From Geomonas diazotrophica (GTDB lineage Bacteria; Desulfobacterota; Desulfuromonadia; Geobacterales; Geobacteraceae), in contig NZ_JAHLMF010000001.1 in assembly GCF_018919385.1 (NCBI RefSeq), positions 462,004 through 526,003 of the forward strand: a stretch of DNA of 64,000 nt. The letters run 5' to 3'. A program made the translations under genes and the position numbers. This document shows positions 1 to 8,565 of the stretch, piece after piece. Each line of letters starts with the position of its first letter. Position 1 is the first letter of the stretch. The notes below the pieces were generated by a model. The model had not been told where the DNA came from. It saw nothing but the letters and a program-made list of their open reading frames with translations, and did no database searches.

Positions 1-125
1 ATCGACTCGAGGTCGGACGGCGCCGCCTGCTCCGCGTCCTGGGCGAGCGCCGTCCTGCCGCAGGAAAGGGAGAGCAGCAGTGAGCCGACAAGCACCAGCC
101 GCAGGCCGGGACGGGATTTTCTCAT
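1..125 (-). CDS. N-terminus of a secreted protein (cut by window edge)
   Basis: The first 41 codons of a leftward gene are present. An ATG at 123-125 follows a purine-rich GGAGGAAGGCG. The peptide starts MRKSRPGLRLVLVGSLLLS, a charged start and a hydrophobic core, followed by a likely cleavage site at ALAQ-D, so the product is exported. It lies downstream of, and on the same strand as, the sensor kinase at 545-1933. It may be a target of that system, for example an envelope or efflux component, but this is a guess. Too little is visible to name the family. Confidence 0.6.
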   Translation of the reverse strand, partial: MRKSRPGLRLVLVGSLLLSLSCGRTALAQDAEQAAPSDLES

Positions 126-544
126 CGCCTTCCTCCAGCGTGCCTGCTTCTTTTGCACCTGTGCCGCCGGACGGAACAACGAGCTTGAGGAAGAAGGCAC
201 TGCATGATATCGAAAAAATCCGTGAAAGCTCTTGATGGGTGATGGATCATTTAATATTTTATTATTATTGTCAATGCTTAATACGGCAATGGCGGTGACG
301 CAGATACAGTCACATCGAGAAAGAGGAGACGAGTAACATTAATTACCTGCAACTACATTGCGCCAACCATGCGTTATGACTTGCCCGCATATCGTGGGAA
401 GCGTATCACACTGCACAACCAATGCAATCGAACATCAATGTCTGCTGCAGGTATTATTTTGCCGCCGTTCTTTCATTCCTCTCTTCGGAAGATCGGTCTT
501 AAACCTTAGCGTTCAATGGCTTCTTGTCGCAGCGACGCAATCCC
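126..544. other. Intergenic region, no gene seen
   Basis: About 420 bp with no reading frame that has a ribosome binding site and plausible composition. The part from 240 to 350 is AT-rich and could hold the promoter of the leftward secreted-protein gene. No convincing inverted repeat was found. Confidence 0.5.
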
Positions 545-1933
545 TCATCCCCGCGCTCGCGGCAGCGTGACGCGGACCTGGAATCCGCCGGGGACGTTGC
601 ACGCGGCGATGTCGCCGTTGTGCAGGGCGACGACCTTGCGGGCTATGGCGAGACCGAGCCCGCTCCCCTGCGCCGCCGCGTCCCTGCCCCGGTAGAACGG
701 CTCGAAGATGGAGGCCAGCTCCTGCTCGTCGAGCGGCGCGTGGCCGTTGGTGATCCGCAGCCGGACCCCCTGGTCTTCCCGGTCCAGCTCCACGAGCACC
801 TCCGCGCCGGGAGTGCCGTGCAGCACCGCGTTCTCGAGCAGGTTCTTCACGGCAACCCGCAGCACCTCCTCGTTGCCGGCAATGGTCTCGCCGCCGTGCA
901 GCTCCAGGCGCAGCGGGATTCCCCTGCTTTTCGCCAGCGGCCCCACCCCTTTCGCCACCCCCCCGATCAGTTCGGGGAGGTCGACCCGCCCCCCCAGCTG
1001 CAGGGGCGCCTGCAGGTCCAGCCTCGAGTACTGCAGGATCTCCCCCACCAGGCGGTCCGCCTCCTCGATCTCCTCACGGATCACCTCCAGCATCTCCCCG
1101 GCATCTTCCCGGTCGCAGCGGGCGACCGCCGTTTCCAGACACTCGCCCGCCACCCGGATGCGCGCCAGGGGGCTGCGCAGTTCGTGGGAGACGTTGGCGG
1201 TCAGCTCGCGGCCGCCGCGCACCATCCGCTCCACCGTCTCGGCCATGTCGTTGAAGGCGCGGGCCAGGCGCCCGATCTCGTCGCGCTCGGAGAGTTCCGC
1301 CCGCGCCGACAGGTCCCCGGCGGCGATGCGCAGGGCCGACTCCTCCAGGCGCTTGAGCGGCCGGGTGATGCGCAGGGTGAGCGGCACCGCGAGCAGCGCC
1401 ACCAGCGCACCGATCAGGGCGAGCCCCGCGGCGAACCCCCCCGCCGGAAAACTGCCGCCGTGGCGCTGCGACAAAAGGTGCAACCGCAGGGGGCGGTGCT
1501 CCGCGCCGGTCACCGGAAGCACCGCGTACCAGGGGAACCCCCCGGCCGGGTCGACGGTCACGGTCACCCCGTCGTGGCTCCCGGTCCGGCGCGCCACCGT
1601 CTCGACCTCAGGGGGGCGCCGCCCCTCAAAGGAGGCGCCCAGCAGCTCCCCCGCGGCATCGGTGACCCACACCAGGGCGTGGCTTCTCAGGGCGAGCTGC
1701 CGCGCGGCGCCCTGCACCGCGGCGGCCTCGTCGACGCCCCGGGCCAGCGCCGCGGCAACCGAGAGCTCCAGGAAATCCGCCGCGACGTGGCTGCTCTGCG
1801 CGACCGACTTGGTCACGTACTGGCGGTGGCTTTCCCCTACCACGAACAGGAAGAGGACGAAGACGAGGGCTTCGGTGAGGGCGAGCGCCACGCACCAGTG
1901 CAGCAGGATCTTGAGATAAAGGCTGCGGATCAC
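545..1933 (-). CDS. Sensor histidine kinase, EnvZ/CpxA type
   Basis: A 462-residue membrane histidine kinase that would phosphorylate the response regulator encoded just upstream. Transmembrane segment 1 is at about residues 9-32 and segment 2 at 167-188, with a periplasmic sensor domain of about 130 residues between them. A HAMP linker (about 189-242) and a HisKA box with the phospho-acceptor His250 in NVSHELRSPL follow. The HATPase domain ends in the G-box GSGLGLAIA. Its start overlaps the stop of the response regulator by 4 bp (ATGA), so the two are translationally coupled. The ligand cannot be predicted. It belongs to the OmpR-partner class by domain order. CpxA or EnvZ orthology is not claimed. 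Confidence 0.9.
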   Translation of the reverse strand: MIRSLYLKILLHWCVALALTEALVFVLFLFVVGESHRQYVTKSVAQSSHVAADFLELSVAAALARGVDEAAAVQGAARQLALRSHALVWVTDAAGELLGASFEGRRPPEVETVARRTGSHDGVTVTVDPAGGFPWYAVLPVTGAEHRPLRLHLLSQRHGGSFPAGGFAAGLALIGALVALLAVPLTLRITRPLKRLEESALRIAAGDLSARAELSERDEIGRLARAFNDMAETVERMVRGGRELTANVSHELRSPLARIRVAGECLETAVARCDREDAGEMLEVIREEIEEADRLVGEILQYSRLDLQAPLQLGGRVDLPELIGGVAKGVGPLAKSRGIPLRLELHGGETIAGNEEVLRVAVKNLLENAVLHGTPGAEVLVELDREDQGVRLRITNGHAPLDEQELASIFEPFYRGRDAAAQGSGLGLAIARKVVALHNGDIAACNVPGGFQVRVTLPRARG

Positions 1934-2622
1934 GGTTCCTCCACCTCGAACATGTAGCCGGAGCCCCAGACCGTCTTGATGCAGCGCTTCCCCCCCGAGA
2001 TCTGCTCGGTCTTCGTGCGCAGCTTGCTGATGTGGACGTCGATACTGCGGTCGAAGGGGCCGAAATCCTTGCCGCGTGCGTAGTTCAAAAGCGCCTCGCG
2101 GGTGAGCACCGTGCCCGGGTAGCTCATCAGCGCCTCCAGGAGCCGGTGTTCGGTCGCCGACAGCTCGACCTCCTGCCCCTGCCGGGAGACCGTGCGCCGC
2201 TTGCGCAAAAGGACGAACCCGCCCGCCTCGATGCGATCGCCGGCGGGGGTGGGCTGGCTGCGCCTGAGCACGGCGTTGATGCGCGCCAGAAGCTCCCGCG
2301 GGTTGAAGGGCTTGGGGAGGTAGTCGTCCGCCCCAAGCTCCAGGCCGGCGATGCGATCCTCGTCGTCCCCCCTGGCCGTCAGCATGATCACCGGGACCGC
2401 GCTCTCCTCGCGGATCCGTTTCAAGATAGAGAGCCCGTTCTCGCCGGGGAGCATGATATCCAGGATTACCGCCGCCGGTTCCCCCTCGTGCAGCGCCTCG
2501 ACCACCGCTCCACCGTCCGGGAACTCTCTGGTGGTGAAGCCGTACTCGCCAAGGAACTTGGCTACCAGACGCCTGAGCCTCAGGTCGTCATCGACCAGGA
2601 AAATGTTTTTCATCTCGGTCAC
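1930..2622 (-). CDS. OmpR-family response regulator
   Basis: A 230-residue DNA-binding regulator with a receiver domain (phospho-acceptor Asp55 in VILDIMLPG, Lys in the PKPFNPREL motif) and a C-terminal winged-helix Trans_reg_C domain. The receiver resembles OmpR in the ADDYLPKPFNPRELLARI stretch. A GTG start at 2622 is preferred over the ATG at 2613, because GGAGG sits 6 bp before the GTG and 15 bp before the ATG. It is the first gene of a two-gene operon with the kinase. The divergent intergenic region to its right contains phased GTAAA repeats that could be its own binding sites. Confidence 0.93.
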   Translation of the reverse strand: MTEMKNIFLVDDDLRLRRLVAKFLGEYGFTTREFPDGGAVVEALHEGEPAAVILDIMLPGENGLSILKRIREESAVPVIMLTARGDDEDRIAGLELGADDYLPKPFNPRELLARINAVLRRSQPTPAGDRIEAGGFVLLRKRRTVSRQGQEVELSATEHRLLEALMSYPGTVLTREALLNYARGKDFGPFDRSIDVHISKLRTKTEQISGGKRCIKTVWGSGYMFEVEEP

Positions 2623-2684
2623 ACCCCGCCTCCGGTTTTTCCTTGTTCCGCATAGTAACAGGGAAGCGCGAGGCTCTCGCTTTT

Positions 2685-2722
2685 TTTACCTTTTTTTTAC
2701 ATACGTCACATACTTTCTTTAC
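2685..2722 (-). promoter_or_regulatory. Phased GTAAA repeats, candidate response-regulator operator
   Basis: On the minus strand GTAAA occurs at 2722-2718, 2700-2696 and 2689-2685, that is with steps of 22 and 11 bp, one face of the helix. CpxR-type boxes are GTAAA-N5-GTAAA and here one pair is GTAAA-N6-GTAAA. The site lies between the response regulator (leftward, start 2622) and the rightward gene at 2808, so it could control both. Binding is inferred only. Confidence 0.4.
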
Positions 2723-2807
2723 ACCTTTTCGCTACCCTGTGGCCACTACCATGCAAAGGGAAGCCGCGCCGCGACCCTTGCGGCGCGCCAAGAACCAAGG
2801 AGCAGAC

Positions 2808-3209
2808 ATGAGCCAGATCGAAGTGAGCGAAGAGATCCGCAGGAATTTCCACCTTTTCTGGGACAACTACCCCGAGCCCGTGATGCTGATCTACAAGGAC
2901 AGGACCATACTGGAGGCCAACAAGGCCGCGCAGACCCTGGGCTACCCCACTGGCCTCAGGTGCGTCGACCTCGGCGAGAAGAAGCACCACGCCGGTTGCC
3001 GCGCCAACGTCGCCCTGCGCGACAAGACCGGCGTGCGCGACACCGCCTGGTACGACTTCAGGTCGGCCGTCCTGGACAGCTACTGGATTCCGCTGGCGGG
3101 CGCCGAAGACTTCTACGTCCACTTCGCCAACGACATCACCGAGTTCGCCTCCGAGCGCCTCATCCCCAAGAGCTGCGAGGGGGGTTGCGCCAGCTGCTCC
3201 GGGCATTAG
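2808..3209 (+). CDS. Small PAS-like protein of unknown function
   Basis: A 133-residue soluble protein. The start at 2808 was chosen over upstream ATGs because AAGGAG stands 7 bp before it. The middle (EPVMLIYKDRTILEANKAA) has the look of a PAS domain core: 'what it is now' strand, then the N-A-A helix. The C-terminus CEGGCASCSGH carries three closely spaced cysteines and a final histidine that could bind a metal or form disulfides. It has no output domain of its own. It is transcribed divergently from the OmpR-type system and followed by a strong bidirectional terminator. It may be a sensor accessory; no function is assigned. Confidence 0.75.
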   Translation: MSQIEVSEEIRRNFHLFWDNYPEPVMLIYKDRTILEANKAAQTLGYPTGLRCVDLGEKKHHAGCRANVALRDKTGVRDTAWYDFRSAVLDSYWIPLAGAEDFYVHFANDITEFASERLIPKSCEGGCASCSGH

Positions 3210-3309
3210 GCCGGCCAGCGATTTCCCGCACCCACTCCACTTACGGATGGGTGGGCAAAGCAGCGAGGAGGGGCAGGCGTGTCCTCTCTGGATTCCCCTG
3301 ACGAACCTT

Positions 3310-3345
3310 ATAAAAGGGGTCATGCGTCGGCATGACCCCTTTTAT
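3310..3345. terminator. Bidirectional intrinsic terminator
   Basis: A perfect 16-bp inverted repeat (3310-3325 and 3330-3345) with a 4-base loop. The stem has GC-rich inner and A/T outer ends, so T-runs follow it on both strands. It separates the convergent PAS-like gene and multicopper oxidase. Confidence 0.85.
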
Positions 3346-3388
3346 CGCCGCGGCGCCCCCCTGTTGCCCGCCGCGGTCGGTCACCTGG

Positions 3389-5728
3389 TCAGTAGTCACT
3401 CCCCAAAAGGTAACTGCGGGCAGCCGCCGGGTTGGCAAGCACCTGGTCCGGGCGCATCATCTCGTTGTCCTCGTGGTCGATGATGTGGCAGTGCCAGACG
3501 TAGCCGTTGCCGCCGTTGGGATCGAAGGGGAAGAAGCCCGCCGCGGCCGGGCTCGAGGCCGGCAGGTCGGTCGGTGCCCAGCGCACGGCGATCCGGGTCA
3601 CCTGTCCCGGATAGGCGATGACGGTGTCCTTCCACCCCGCTTCGTGGGGCAGCGGCGGAAGCGCGTTTCTCAGGTAGAGCGGCTTGCCGTTTTTACCCAC
3701 GGCAGCGATGTCCGGGTTCCCCCCGACGGCACGCGCGTTGCCGGGGTTGTTGTCGTAGCTCTGCGGCGGCCCGAAGCCCGGAATGAAGACCCCCTTCGGA
3801 TAAGGCTGCCCGGTCATCGGGTCGTACCCCCCGCCGGGGAAAGCGGCGGCGTAGGCCGCGGCGTACGCCTTGGCGTCGAAGCCCTGCCGGTTCACCAGCT
3901 GGAACTGCGCCAGGTGCAGGTGGATGGGATGGGCGTCCTCGGTCAGGTTCACGATCTCCCACACCTCGGTTTCCCCCTCCTGCGGGCGCTCGGAGACGAA
4001 GTTTCCGCCGGCGTCGGCAGCGAAGCCCGGGATGGGCTCGAACTGGTACATCCCCCCCTCTACGCCGACGATACGCTTGCCGGTCCACTTGGTGTTGTTG
4101 ACCAGGATCTCGAGCGGCCCTCCCGGGTAGGCGGTCTGGGCCCCGTCCACCGGGTTCGTAGCCGCCTGCGCCATCCCCATCACCTCGTTTAGGGTCAACT
4201 GCCTGGTCTTATGCACCGCCACCCCCGGCGCCACGGTCCCGGTCGCCGGGTCGGCCAGCCGCACCAGGGGCGGCCCCTGGTCGGTGCCACCCCGAAGCCG
4301 CGCATCGGCCAGGGCGGGGTTGAAGGAGCCGTCCGCGATGGTCCCGCCCACCACGCGAAACTGCAGGATCCTCCCCGTCGTGTTGCCGTCGGCTGTCTCC
4401 CCTCCCGGATAGGGGGTCTTGGCCGTGTTGCGCAGCAGCCAGCTGCCGGAGTAGGGGGCCCCGTTGGGGCCTATCCTGCCGGCCTGGTATCCCGCGAAGT
4501 CGACGATGACCTGGTAGCGCTCGCCCGGCAACAGGACCAGTTTTCCCGAAGCCCTCGGATCGATCTTCACCGGCCGGTCCAGGTACCCCCCGTCGGTGCC
4601 GATCACCCACAGCGGCGGGCCGGGGTTCTTGGAAACCGGGTCCACCAGCGCCATCTCGTAGCTCCTCGCGTTGGACCCGTTCAGAAACAGCAGGGTGTAG
4701 CGCTTGGCCTGCACCTCCTTGTAGGGCCAGGACTTCCCGTTAACCACGATCACGTCTCCCACGAACTCCGGGTTCCAGTAGGGGTGTTCCGGGTTGAGCG
4801 CCCAGAGCGCGCCACCCGCCGTCCCCGCCGTGAAGAAGAGCTGCCCGTTGCTGTCGAACATGCGGTCCTGGACCACCAGCGGGATCAGCTCCGGCAGGTT
4901 CTTGGGGTCGTGCGGCGGATCGGTCACGAGGTAGGCGCCGGCCAGCCCCGCATAGACGTTGAGCCGGGTGGCCCCCAGGGTATGGTCATGGAACCAGATC
5001 GGCGCTCCCTCCTGGCTGTTGGGGTAGCGGTAGATGGCGTAGTTCGAGGCGCTGGAGCCGTCTTTGCTGTAGAAGGAAGCGCCCTTCCTGGTGCCGTCGC
5101 TGGTGAACCACGAATCCGGCCCCCCGTCCAGTTGCGGGGGAACCTCGCCGCCGTGCAGGTGGACCGCCGCCGGGATCGGCGCATCGTAGCTTTCGCCGTA
5201 GTTGGCCGCGCAGTCGCTGCCTGGCTCCGGCGGCATGGCCATATGCGCGCACATGCTCTCGCCGTCGTGGAGCGGGTCCGCCCAGTGCAGTGTCTGGTCC
5301 GTGCCGTACCTGTAGGCCAGCACCCTGGTGCTCCTTGCGGTGGGGAGATCGTTGATGAACTTCATCTCCGTTGGTACGCCGCGGGTTGCCGCGATCACCG
5401 GCCCGATGAAGGAGTGGCGCCCCGGCACCGTGCCGTCGGCGAGCTGTCCCGCCGCCTGGTCCGGCTTCAGGTATCCCCAGACCCAGGTGCCGCTGTAACC
5501 GGGGACTGTTTTCGCCGGGAGCACCATGGTCTTGAACTCCTTCATGCGGAGTTCGATCCGGTCGCTCCCGGCGGGAATGAGGTCCAGATCGGGCAGGCGA
5601 TCCACGAACTGGGGAATGGAGGAACCTGCCAGTGGAACCTGTGGGGAAACTCCTCCCCACGCATCAATCAGGGATGTTGTGACAAGTGCCACCGCTCCCA
5701 GAGTACAAAGTATAAGTCTCGTCCTCAT
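3389..5728 (-). CDS. Secreted multicopper oxidase
   Basis: A 779-residue protein with an N-terminal signal peptide (residues 1 to about 23). It carries the four copper-binding blocks of the laccase/CotA/bilirubin oxidase family: HLHGG at 190, WFHDH at 245, HPIHLH at 600 and HCHIIDHE at 746. The Cys in the last block is the type 1 to trinuclear bridge and Met follows at EMM. These residues support a complete T1 plus trinuclear centre that couples substrate oxidation to O2 reduction in the periplasm or on the surface. The length is above that of CotA (about 510), with inserts between the cupredoxin domains. Multicopper proteins in Geobacter are linked to metal-oxide reduction and copper tolerance, but no such role can be read from the sequence here. 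Confidence 0.9.
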   Translation of the reverse strand: MRTRLILCTLGAVALVTTSLIDAWGGVSPQVPLAGSSIPQFVDRLPDLDLIPAGSDRIELRMKEFKTMVLPAKTVPGYSGTWVWGYLKPDQAAGQLADGTVPGRHSFIGPVIAATRGVPTEMKFINDLPTARSTRVLAYRYGTDQTLHWADPLHDGESMCAHMAMPPEPGSDCAANYGESYDAPIPAAVHLHGGEVPPQLDGGPDSWFTSDGTRKGASFYSKDGSSASNYAIYRYPNSQEGAPIWFHDHTLGATRLNVYAGLAGAYLVTDPPHDPKNLPELIPLVVQDRMFDSNGQLFFTAGTAGGALWALNPEHPYWNPEFVGDVIVVNGKSWPYKEVQAKRYTLLFLNGSNARSYEMALVDPVSKNPGPPLWVIGTDGGYLDRPVKIDPRASGKLVLLPGERYQVIVDFAGYQAGRIGPNGAPYSGSWLLRNTAKTPYPGGETADGNTTGRILQFRVVGGTIADGSFNPALADARLRGGTDQGPPLVRLADPATGTVAPGVAVHKTRQLTLNEVMGMAQAATNPVDGAQTAYPGGPLEILVNNTKWTGKRIVGVEGGMYQFEPIPGFAADAGGNFVSERPQEGETEVWEIVNLTEDAHPIHLHLAQFQLVNRQGFDAKAYAAAYAAAFPGGGYDPMTGQPYPKGVFIPGFGPPQSYDNNPGNARAVGGNPDIAAVGKNGKPLYLRNALPPLPHEAGWKDTVIAYPGQVTRIAVRWAPTDLPASSPAAAGFFPFDPNGGNGYVWHCHIIDHEDNEMMRPDQVLANPAAARSYLLGSDY

Positions 5729-5950
5729 AGCACAGCCTCCTCCACCACGATTTGATCACATAACCATTAAACGCAATTTTTGTTCCCACGCGTAACCGGC
5801 TGTTTTTGCGTCGAGACCCGACTTTTGCCGCATCCGACCACGGATTTTCTGTAACGATTTCATCCTTTGCCGGGGAAGACTGTCTTATTTTTCGCACCCC
5901 TTGTCATTCAGTCATGTCGGGTTGATTTTCATTCCGGCGCTGGAAAACAA

Positions 5951-5979
5951 AAAGGGCCAGCCTTTTAGGCTGACCCTTT
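5951..5979 (-). terminator. Intrinsic terminator
   Basis: A 12-bp stem (5951-5962 with 5968-5979) with one G-U pair and a 5-base loop. On the minus strand it is followed by TTTTTGTTTT. It ends the small gene at 6014-6373. Confidence 0.75.
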
Positions 5980-6013
5980 GTCATTGAGTTTATATGAACG
6001 CTGTTCTTGGCAG

Positions 6014-6373
6014 CTACTCCGGAACGTACTCCGCGGCGCCGATTTCGGTAAGGTAGAGCCTCACCGTGATCGAGCAGGCATCTGCGATTCCCTTGACCAT
6101 GGCCATGACCTTTTCCAGGATGGCCGCGGCGAGCTTGTTTTCAACCGAGGTGCGGGGTCCAAGGCTACGGGCCAGCACGATGATGCGGATGTCCGCGCCG
6201 ATGTCCCGGCTGCTTGCCTGGGAAAACTGCAGCGAGATCTGCTCCGGTTTGAGGATGGCCATCTTCCCGCCGCGGATTTCCAGCAATTCGGAAATGATGC
6301 TAGGGAGCTCTCTGGCCAGGCCGTCAAGCACCTCGTCATTCACATTTGCTTTATGGACTATCGCGACATTCAT
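6014..6373 (-). CDS. Hypothetical protein, tautomerase-like secondary structure
   Basis: A 119-residue protein with no signal or membrane segment. An AGGAGG lies just before the ATG at 6373. The order strand (MNVAIVHK), helix (8-30), strands (45-70), helix (78-100), strand (ITVRLYLTEI) resembles the beta-alpha-beta unit of MIF/4-oxalocrotonate tautomerases. The catalytic Pro at position 2 is missing (Asn2), so enzymatic activity of that kind is unlikely. It is a single gene with its own terminator. The family is not recognised with confidence. Confidence 0.6.
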   Translation of the reverse strand: MNVAIVHKANVNDEVLDGLARELPSIISELLEIRGGKMAILKPEQISLQFSQASSRDIGADIRIIVLARSLGPRTSVENKLAAAILEKVMAMVKGIADACSITVRLYLTEIGAAEYVPE

Positions 6374-6523
6374 GATTACCTCCTCCTTGTGCTGTTTGAG
6401 CTTTGAACAATCTCGCCAGTATAGAAGAAAAAGACACAGACATCAACAAAGAGATGACTCGAAAACAAAAGGACCAGGCCTGACGGCTTGATCCCTTGCA
6501 AGCGATGCATTGTCTCTGCCTTA

Positions 6524-7384
6524 CTATGGCAGCACGAAGAAGAAGATCGATCCCTGCCCTTTTTCCGATTCGGCCCAAATCTTTCCCTCGTGCCTGTCGA
6601 TGATTCGTTTGACTGTGGCGAGCCCTATGCCGTTGCCTTCGAATTCTCTGCCGTGCAGCCTCTGGAAGGCGACGAAGAGGTTCTCCTTGTACTTGCGGTC
6701 AAAGCCGACCCCGTTGTCCTTGATGAAGATTACCAGCTGGTCGTCAACGATGATCCGGCCGACTTCGATCTTCGGGTTGTCTCTGGTCGAGGTGTACTTC
6801 CAGGCGTTCTCCAAGAGGTTCCACATCAACTGGGTCAGCAGGGCCTTATCACCCTGGACGTACAGCCCGTCGACGATGACGACCTCGACTGACCGCCCCG
6901 GGTCCCCTTCGGCGAGCCGCTCCATCGCCCCGCGGGCCAGGGCGCTCAGGTTGACCATGTCGCTTTTCAGCTTGATACGGTTTACCTTGGCCAGCTCGAG
7001 CATGTCATCGATCAACCGGCTCATGTCCCTCGTGGCTTGGCGGGAGCGCTCCAGCAGATGCCGCGCCTCCTCGGGGAGATGGCATTCGAAATCCTGGGCC
7101 AGGATGCTCAGGTAGCCGTTTATGTGGCGCAGCGGTGCCCTCAGGTCATGGGAAACCGCATAGCTGAAGGATTCCAGCTCCTTCACCGTAAGCTCCAGGC
7201 TGTGCGCCCGCGCGGCAGCGTTCTCCCACGCCACCTGAAACCGCTGTCCTGCAACTCCGATTCCGTCTGGTGCAGTTCGAGCTCCAAGAGCAAACGGTGC
7301 CGATCCATCTCCGAAGGGCGCGCCGGCAGTGCCTGCGCCCCCTCGGCGTTTTACCTTCTCCGACTCTTCGCTAGCTGTTCCCAT
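6524..7384 (-). CDS. Phytochrome-type histidine kinase core with disturbed N-terminus
   Basis: The C-terminal 210 residues are an intact kinase: HisKA (SYAVSHDLRAPLRHI), N-box (LLENAWKYT), G1 (DNGVGFD) and G2 (GNGIGLATV), of the phytochrome-like class common in Geobacter hybrid sensors. The first 75 residues are low-complexity Gly/Ala sequence unlike a protein domain. Another frame, from about 7355 to 7230, reads RHRLLLELELHQTE, the usual linker ahead of PAS domains in this kinase class. Two compensating frameshifts plus loss of the PAS domain would explain this. The start at 7384 (ATG) is a guess; a GTG lies at 7441. No partner regulator is adjacent. Confidence 0.7.
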   Translation of the reverse strand: MGTASEESEKVKRRGGAGTAGAPFGDGSAPFALGARTAPDGIGVAGQRFQVAWENAAARAHSLELTVKELESFSYAVSHDLRAPLRHINGYLSILAQDFECHLPEEARHLLERSRQATRDMSRLIDDMLELAKVNRIKLKSDMVNLSALARGAMERLAEGDPGRSVEVVIVDGLYVQGDKALLTQLMWNLLENAWKYTSTRDNPKIEVGRIIVDDQLVIFIKDNGVGFDRKYKENLFVAFQRLHGREFEGNGIGLATVKRIIDRHEGKIWAESEKGQGSIFFFVLP

Positions 7385-7787
7385 GGTGGAAGCCCTATAC
7401 GATCGCAGGGTATTTATGAAAAGATTTACCAACCGTTGCACATTAAATTATTGAAAGGTTAATTTCAATCAAAAATAATGTCCGACGCGCCCCCACTGCG
7501 TAACGCCTCTGGCTCGCACCGGCCAGGGGAGAACCCGCGAACACGCCTCCCCCCTTTTTACGAACCCGCGGATCGACTGCTCCATGTGCCACGGCTTCAC
7601 CCGTCCCGAGCACAACCTCAGGATCGGCCTGCTGCCCGGCAAAACTCTGCATCGGTTCCCTGCAATCGGGGCCCGGCGACGGGCCCCTCTTTTTGCGCGC
7701 CCCGGCAGCCTTCCCATCTAGGAGCGACATCCCGGCGGCCGAGTTAAGACCGAGGGAACCCGGCGCAGACTGCCAACCCAAAAACAA
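7385..7787. other. Intergenic region, no gene seen
   Basis: No supported gene. Several long frames exist on both strands but they lack ribosome binding sites and protein-like composition. It separates the kinase from the tRNA cluster. Confidence 0.5.
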
Positions 7788-7824
7788 AAAAGGGGGACCA
7801 GGCAAAATGCCTGGTCCCCCTTTT
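7788..7824 (-). terminator. Intrinsic terminator after tRNA-Arg
   Basis: A perfect 17-bp inverted repeat (7788-7804 with 7808-7824) with a 3-base loop. T-runs are present on the minus strand. It closes the leftward tRNA-Arg gene at 7829. Confidence 0.85.
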
Positions 7825-7828
7825 CAGA

Positions 7829-7905
7829 TGGCGCGCCCGGAGCGATTCGAACGCCCGGCCCCAAGATTCGTAGTCTTGTGCTCTATCCAGCTGAGCTACG
7901 GGCGC
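7829..7905 (-). tRNA. tRNA-Arg(ACG)
   Basis: A 77-nt cloverleaf on the minus strand. The acceptor GCGCCCG pairs with CGGGCGC, the D-arm is AGCTCAGCTGGATAGAGCA, and the T-loop is TTCGAAT. The anticodon stem CAAGA/TCTTG has loop CTACGAA, so the anticodon is ACG. CCA is encoded. Confidence 0.95.
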
Positions 7906-7922
7906 AAACTTGAGAAATGCAA

Positions 7923-7945
7923 GGGGTCAGGAAGAGCCTGACCCC
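7923..7945 (-). terminator. Hairpin between the two tRNA-Arg genes
   Basis: A perfect 9-bp stem (7923-7931 with 7937-7945) and a 5-base loop. Only a short T-rich tail follows on the minus strand, so it may act as a terminator or as a processing structure. Confidence 0.55.
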
Positions 7946-7953
7946 GCTTTTTA

Positions 7954-8030
7954 TGGCGCGCTCGGAGAGATTCGAACTCCCGACCTACGGATTCGTAGTC
8001 CGTTGCTCTATCCAGCTGAGCTACGAGCGC
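7954..8030 (-). tRNA. tRNA-Arg(ACG), second copy
   Basis: A 77-nt cloverleaf with acceptor GCGCTCG/CGAGCGC, anticodon stem ACGGA/TCCGT and loop CTACGAA (anticodon ACG). CCA is encoded. The D-arm is identical to that of the neighbour at 7829, but the acceptor, anticodon and T stems differ by compensated changes, so these are two diverged isoacceptors rather than a fresh duplication. Confidence 0.95.
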
Positions 8031-8038
8031 ATTCTTTA

Positions 8039-8515
8039 TCAACTGGCCGGCAGGTAGTCGACCAGGGTGAAACCGTACTGTGGATGCTGAAACGCATGCG
8101 TGGTGGGGTAGAGCGAAAACAGCCACCCCTTGTAGATCTCCTTCCCCTTTTCCCGGATCACCAGCTGAGCCGCGGGATTGACCAAGTCGTTGGACTGGGA
8201 AGTGAGGGTGGTGCCTTCCATCACGAAGTGCGGTAAAAACGTTTCCACCTTGAGCGTCAGGTCCGATCCGGGAAGATTGAAGTCGGAGCCTATCTTCAGG
8301 GTGTAGACCTTCCTCAAGTGGGCGTTCTTGTCGGCGACCCGGATCTGCACCGCCTTCCACTTTCCCTTCACCTGATCCGGTACCACCACCGTGGAAGGAG
8401 CCTCGGCCACCTGCGGTGCTGTTGCCGTCTGCTCCGACTTTTCCTTCTCGTTGCACCCTGCTGCGAACCCGATAGCGATGAGGGACAAAACTGTCAGTTT
8501 CATCAACCGCTTCAC
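8039..8515 (-). CDS. DUF2155-family lipoprotein
   Basis: A 158-residue lipoprotein. The GTG at 8515 is taken as the start because GGAGG lies 5 bp upstream. The leader MKRLMKLTVLSLIAIGFAAGC ends in a lipobox with Cys21. The mature part has the DUF2155 pattern: a Trp-rich strand (KWKAVQIRVADK), then a beta-rich core, and the hallmark close YKGWLFSLYPTTHAFQHP, where kGW-F and HP-Y are family positions. Such proteins are envelope proteins of unknown role in delta- and alphaproteobacteria. It sits between the tRNA-Arg and tRNA-Ser genes. Confidence 0.8.
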   Translation of the reverse strand: MKRLMKLTVLSLIAIGFAAGCNEKEKSEQTATAPQVAEAPSTVVVPDQVKGKWKAVQIRVADKNAHLRKVYTLKIGSDFNLPGSDLTLKVETFLPHFVMEGTTLTSQSNDLVNPAAQLVIREKGKEIYKGWLFSLYPTTHAFQHPQYGFTLVDYLPAS

Positions 8516-8565
8516 TACAACCTCCGCTGCTGCAACAACCCTGCTACTGCGTACTGCAAAAAAAA

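Noticed and set aside
524..1957. Long rightward reading frame opposite the sensor kinase
   Set aside because: It is the GC-rich shadow of the kinase gene: no ribosome binding site, Arg/Pro/His-rich composition, no domain. The leftward kinase has complete motifs.
7443..7805. Leftward reading frame before the tRNA cluster
   Set aside because: It covers the tRNA terminator hairpin, has no ribosome binding site and has random-looking composition.
7829..8030. tRNA-Arg genes as the attachment site of the element
   Set aside because: Both tRNAs are complete and no direct repeat of their 3' ends was found near the element; the junctions are clearly in the DUF1847 gene.
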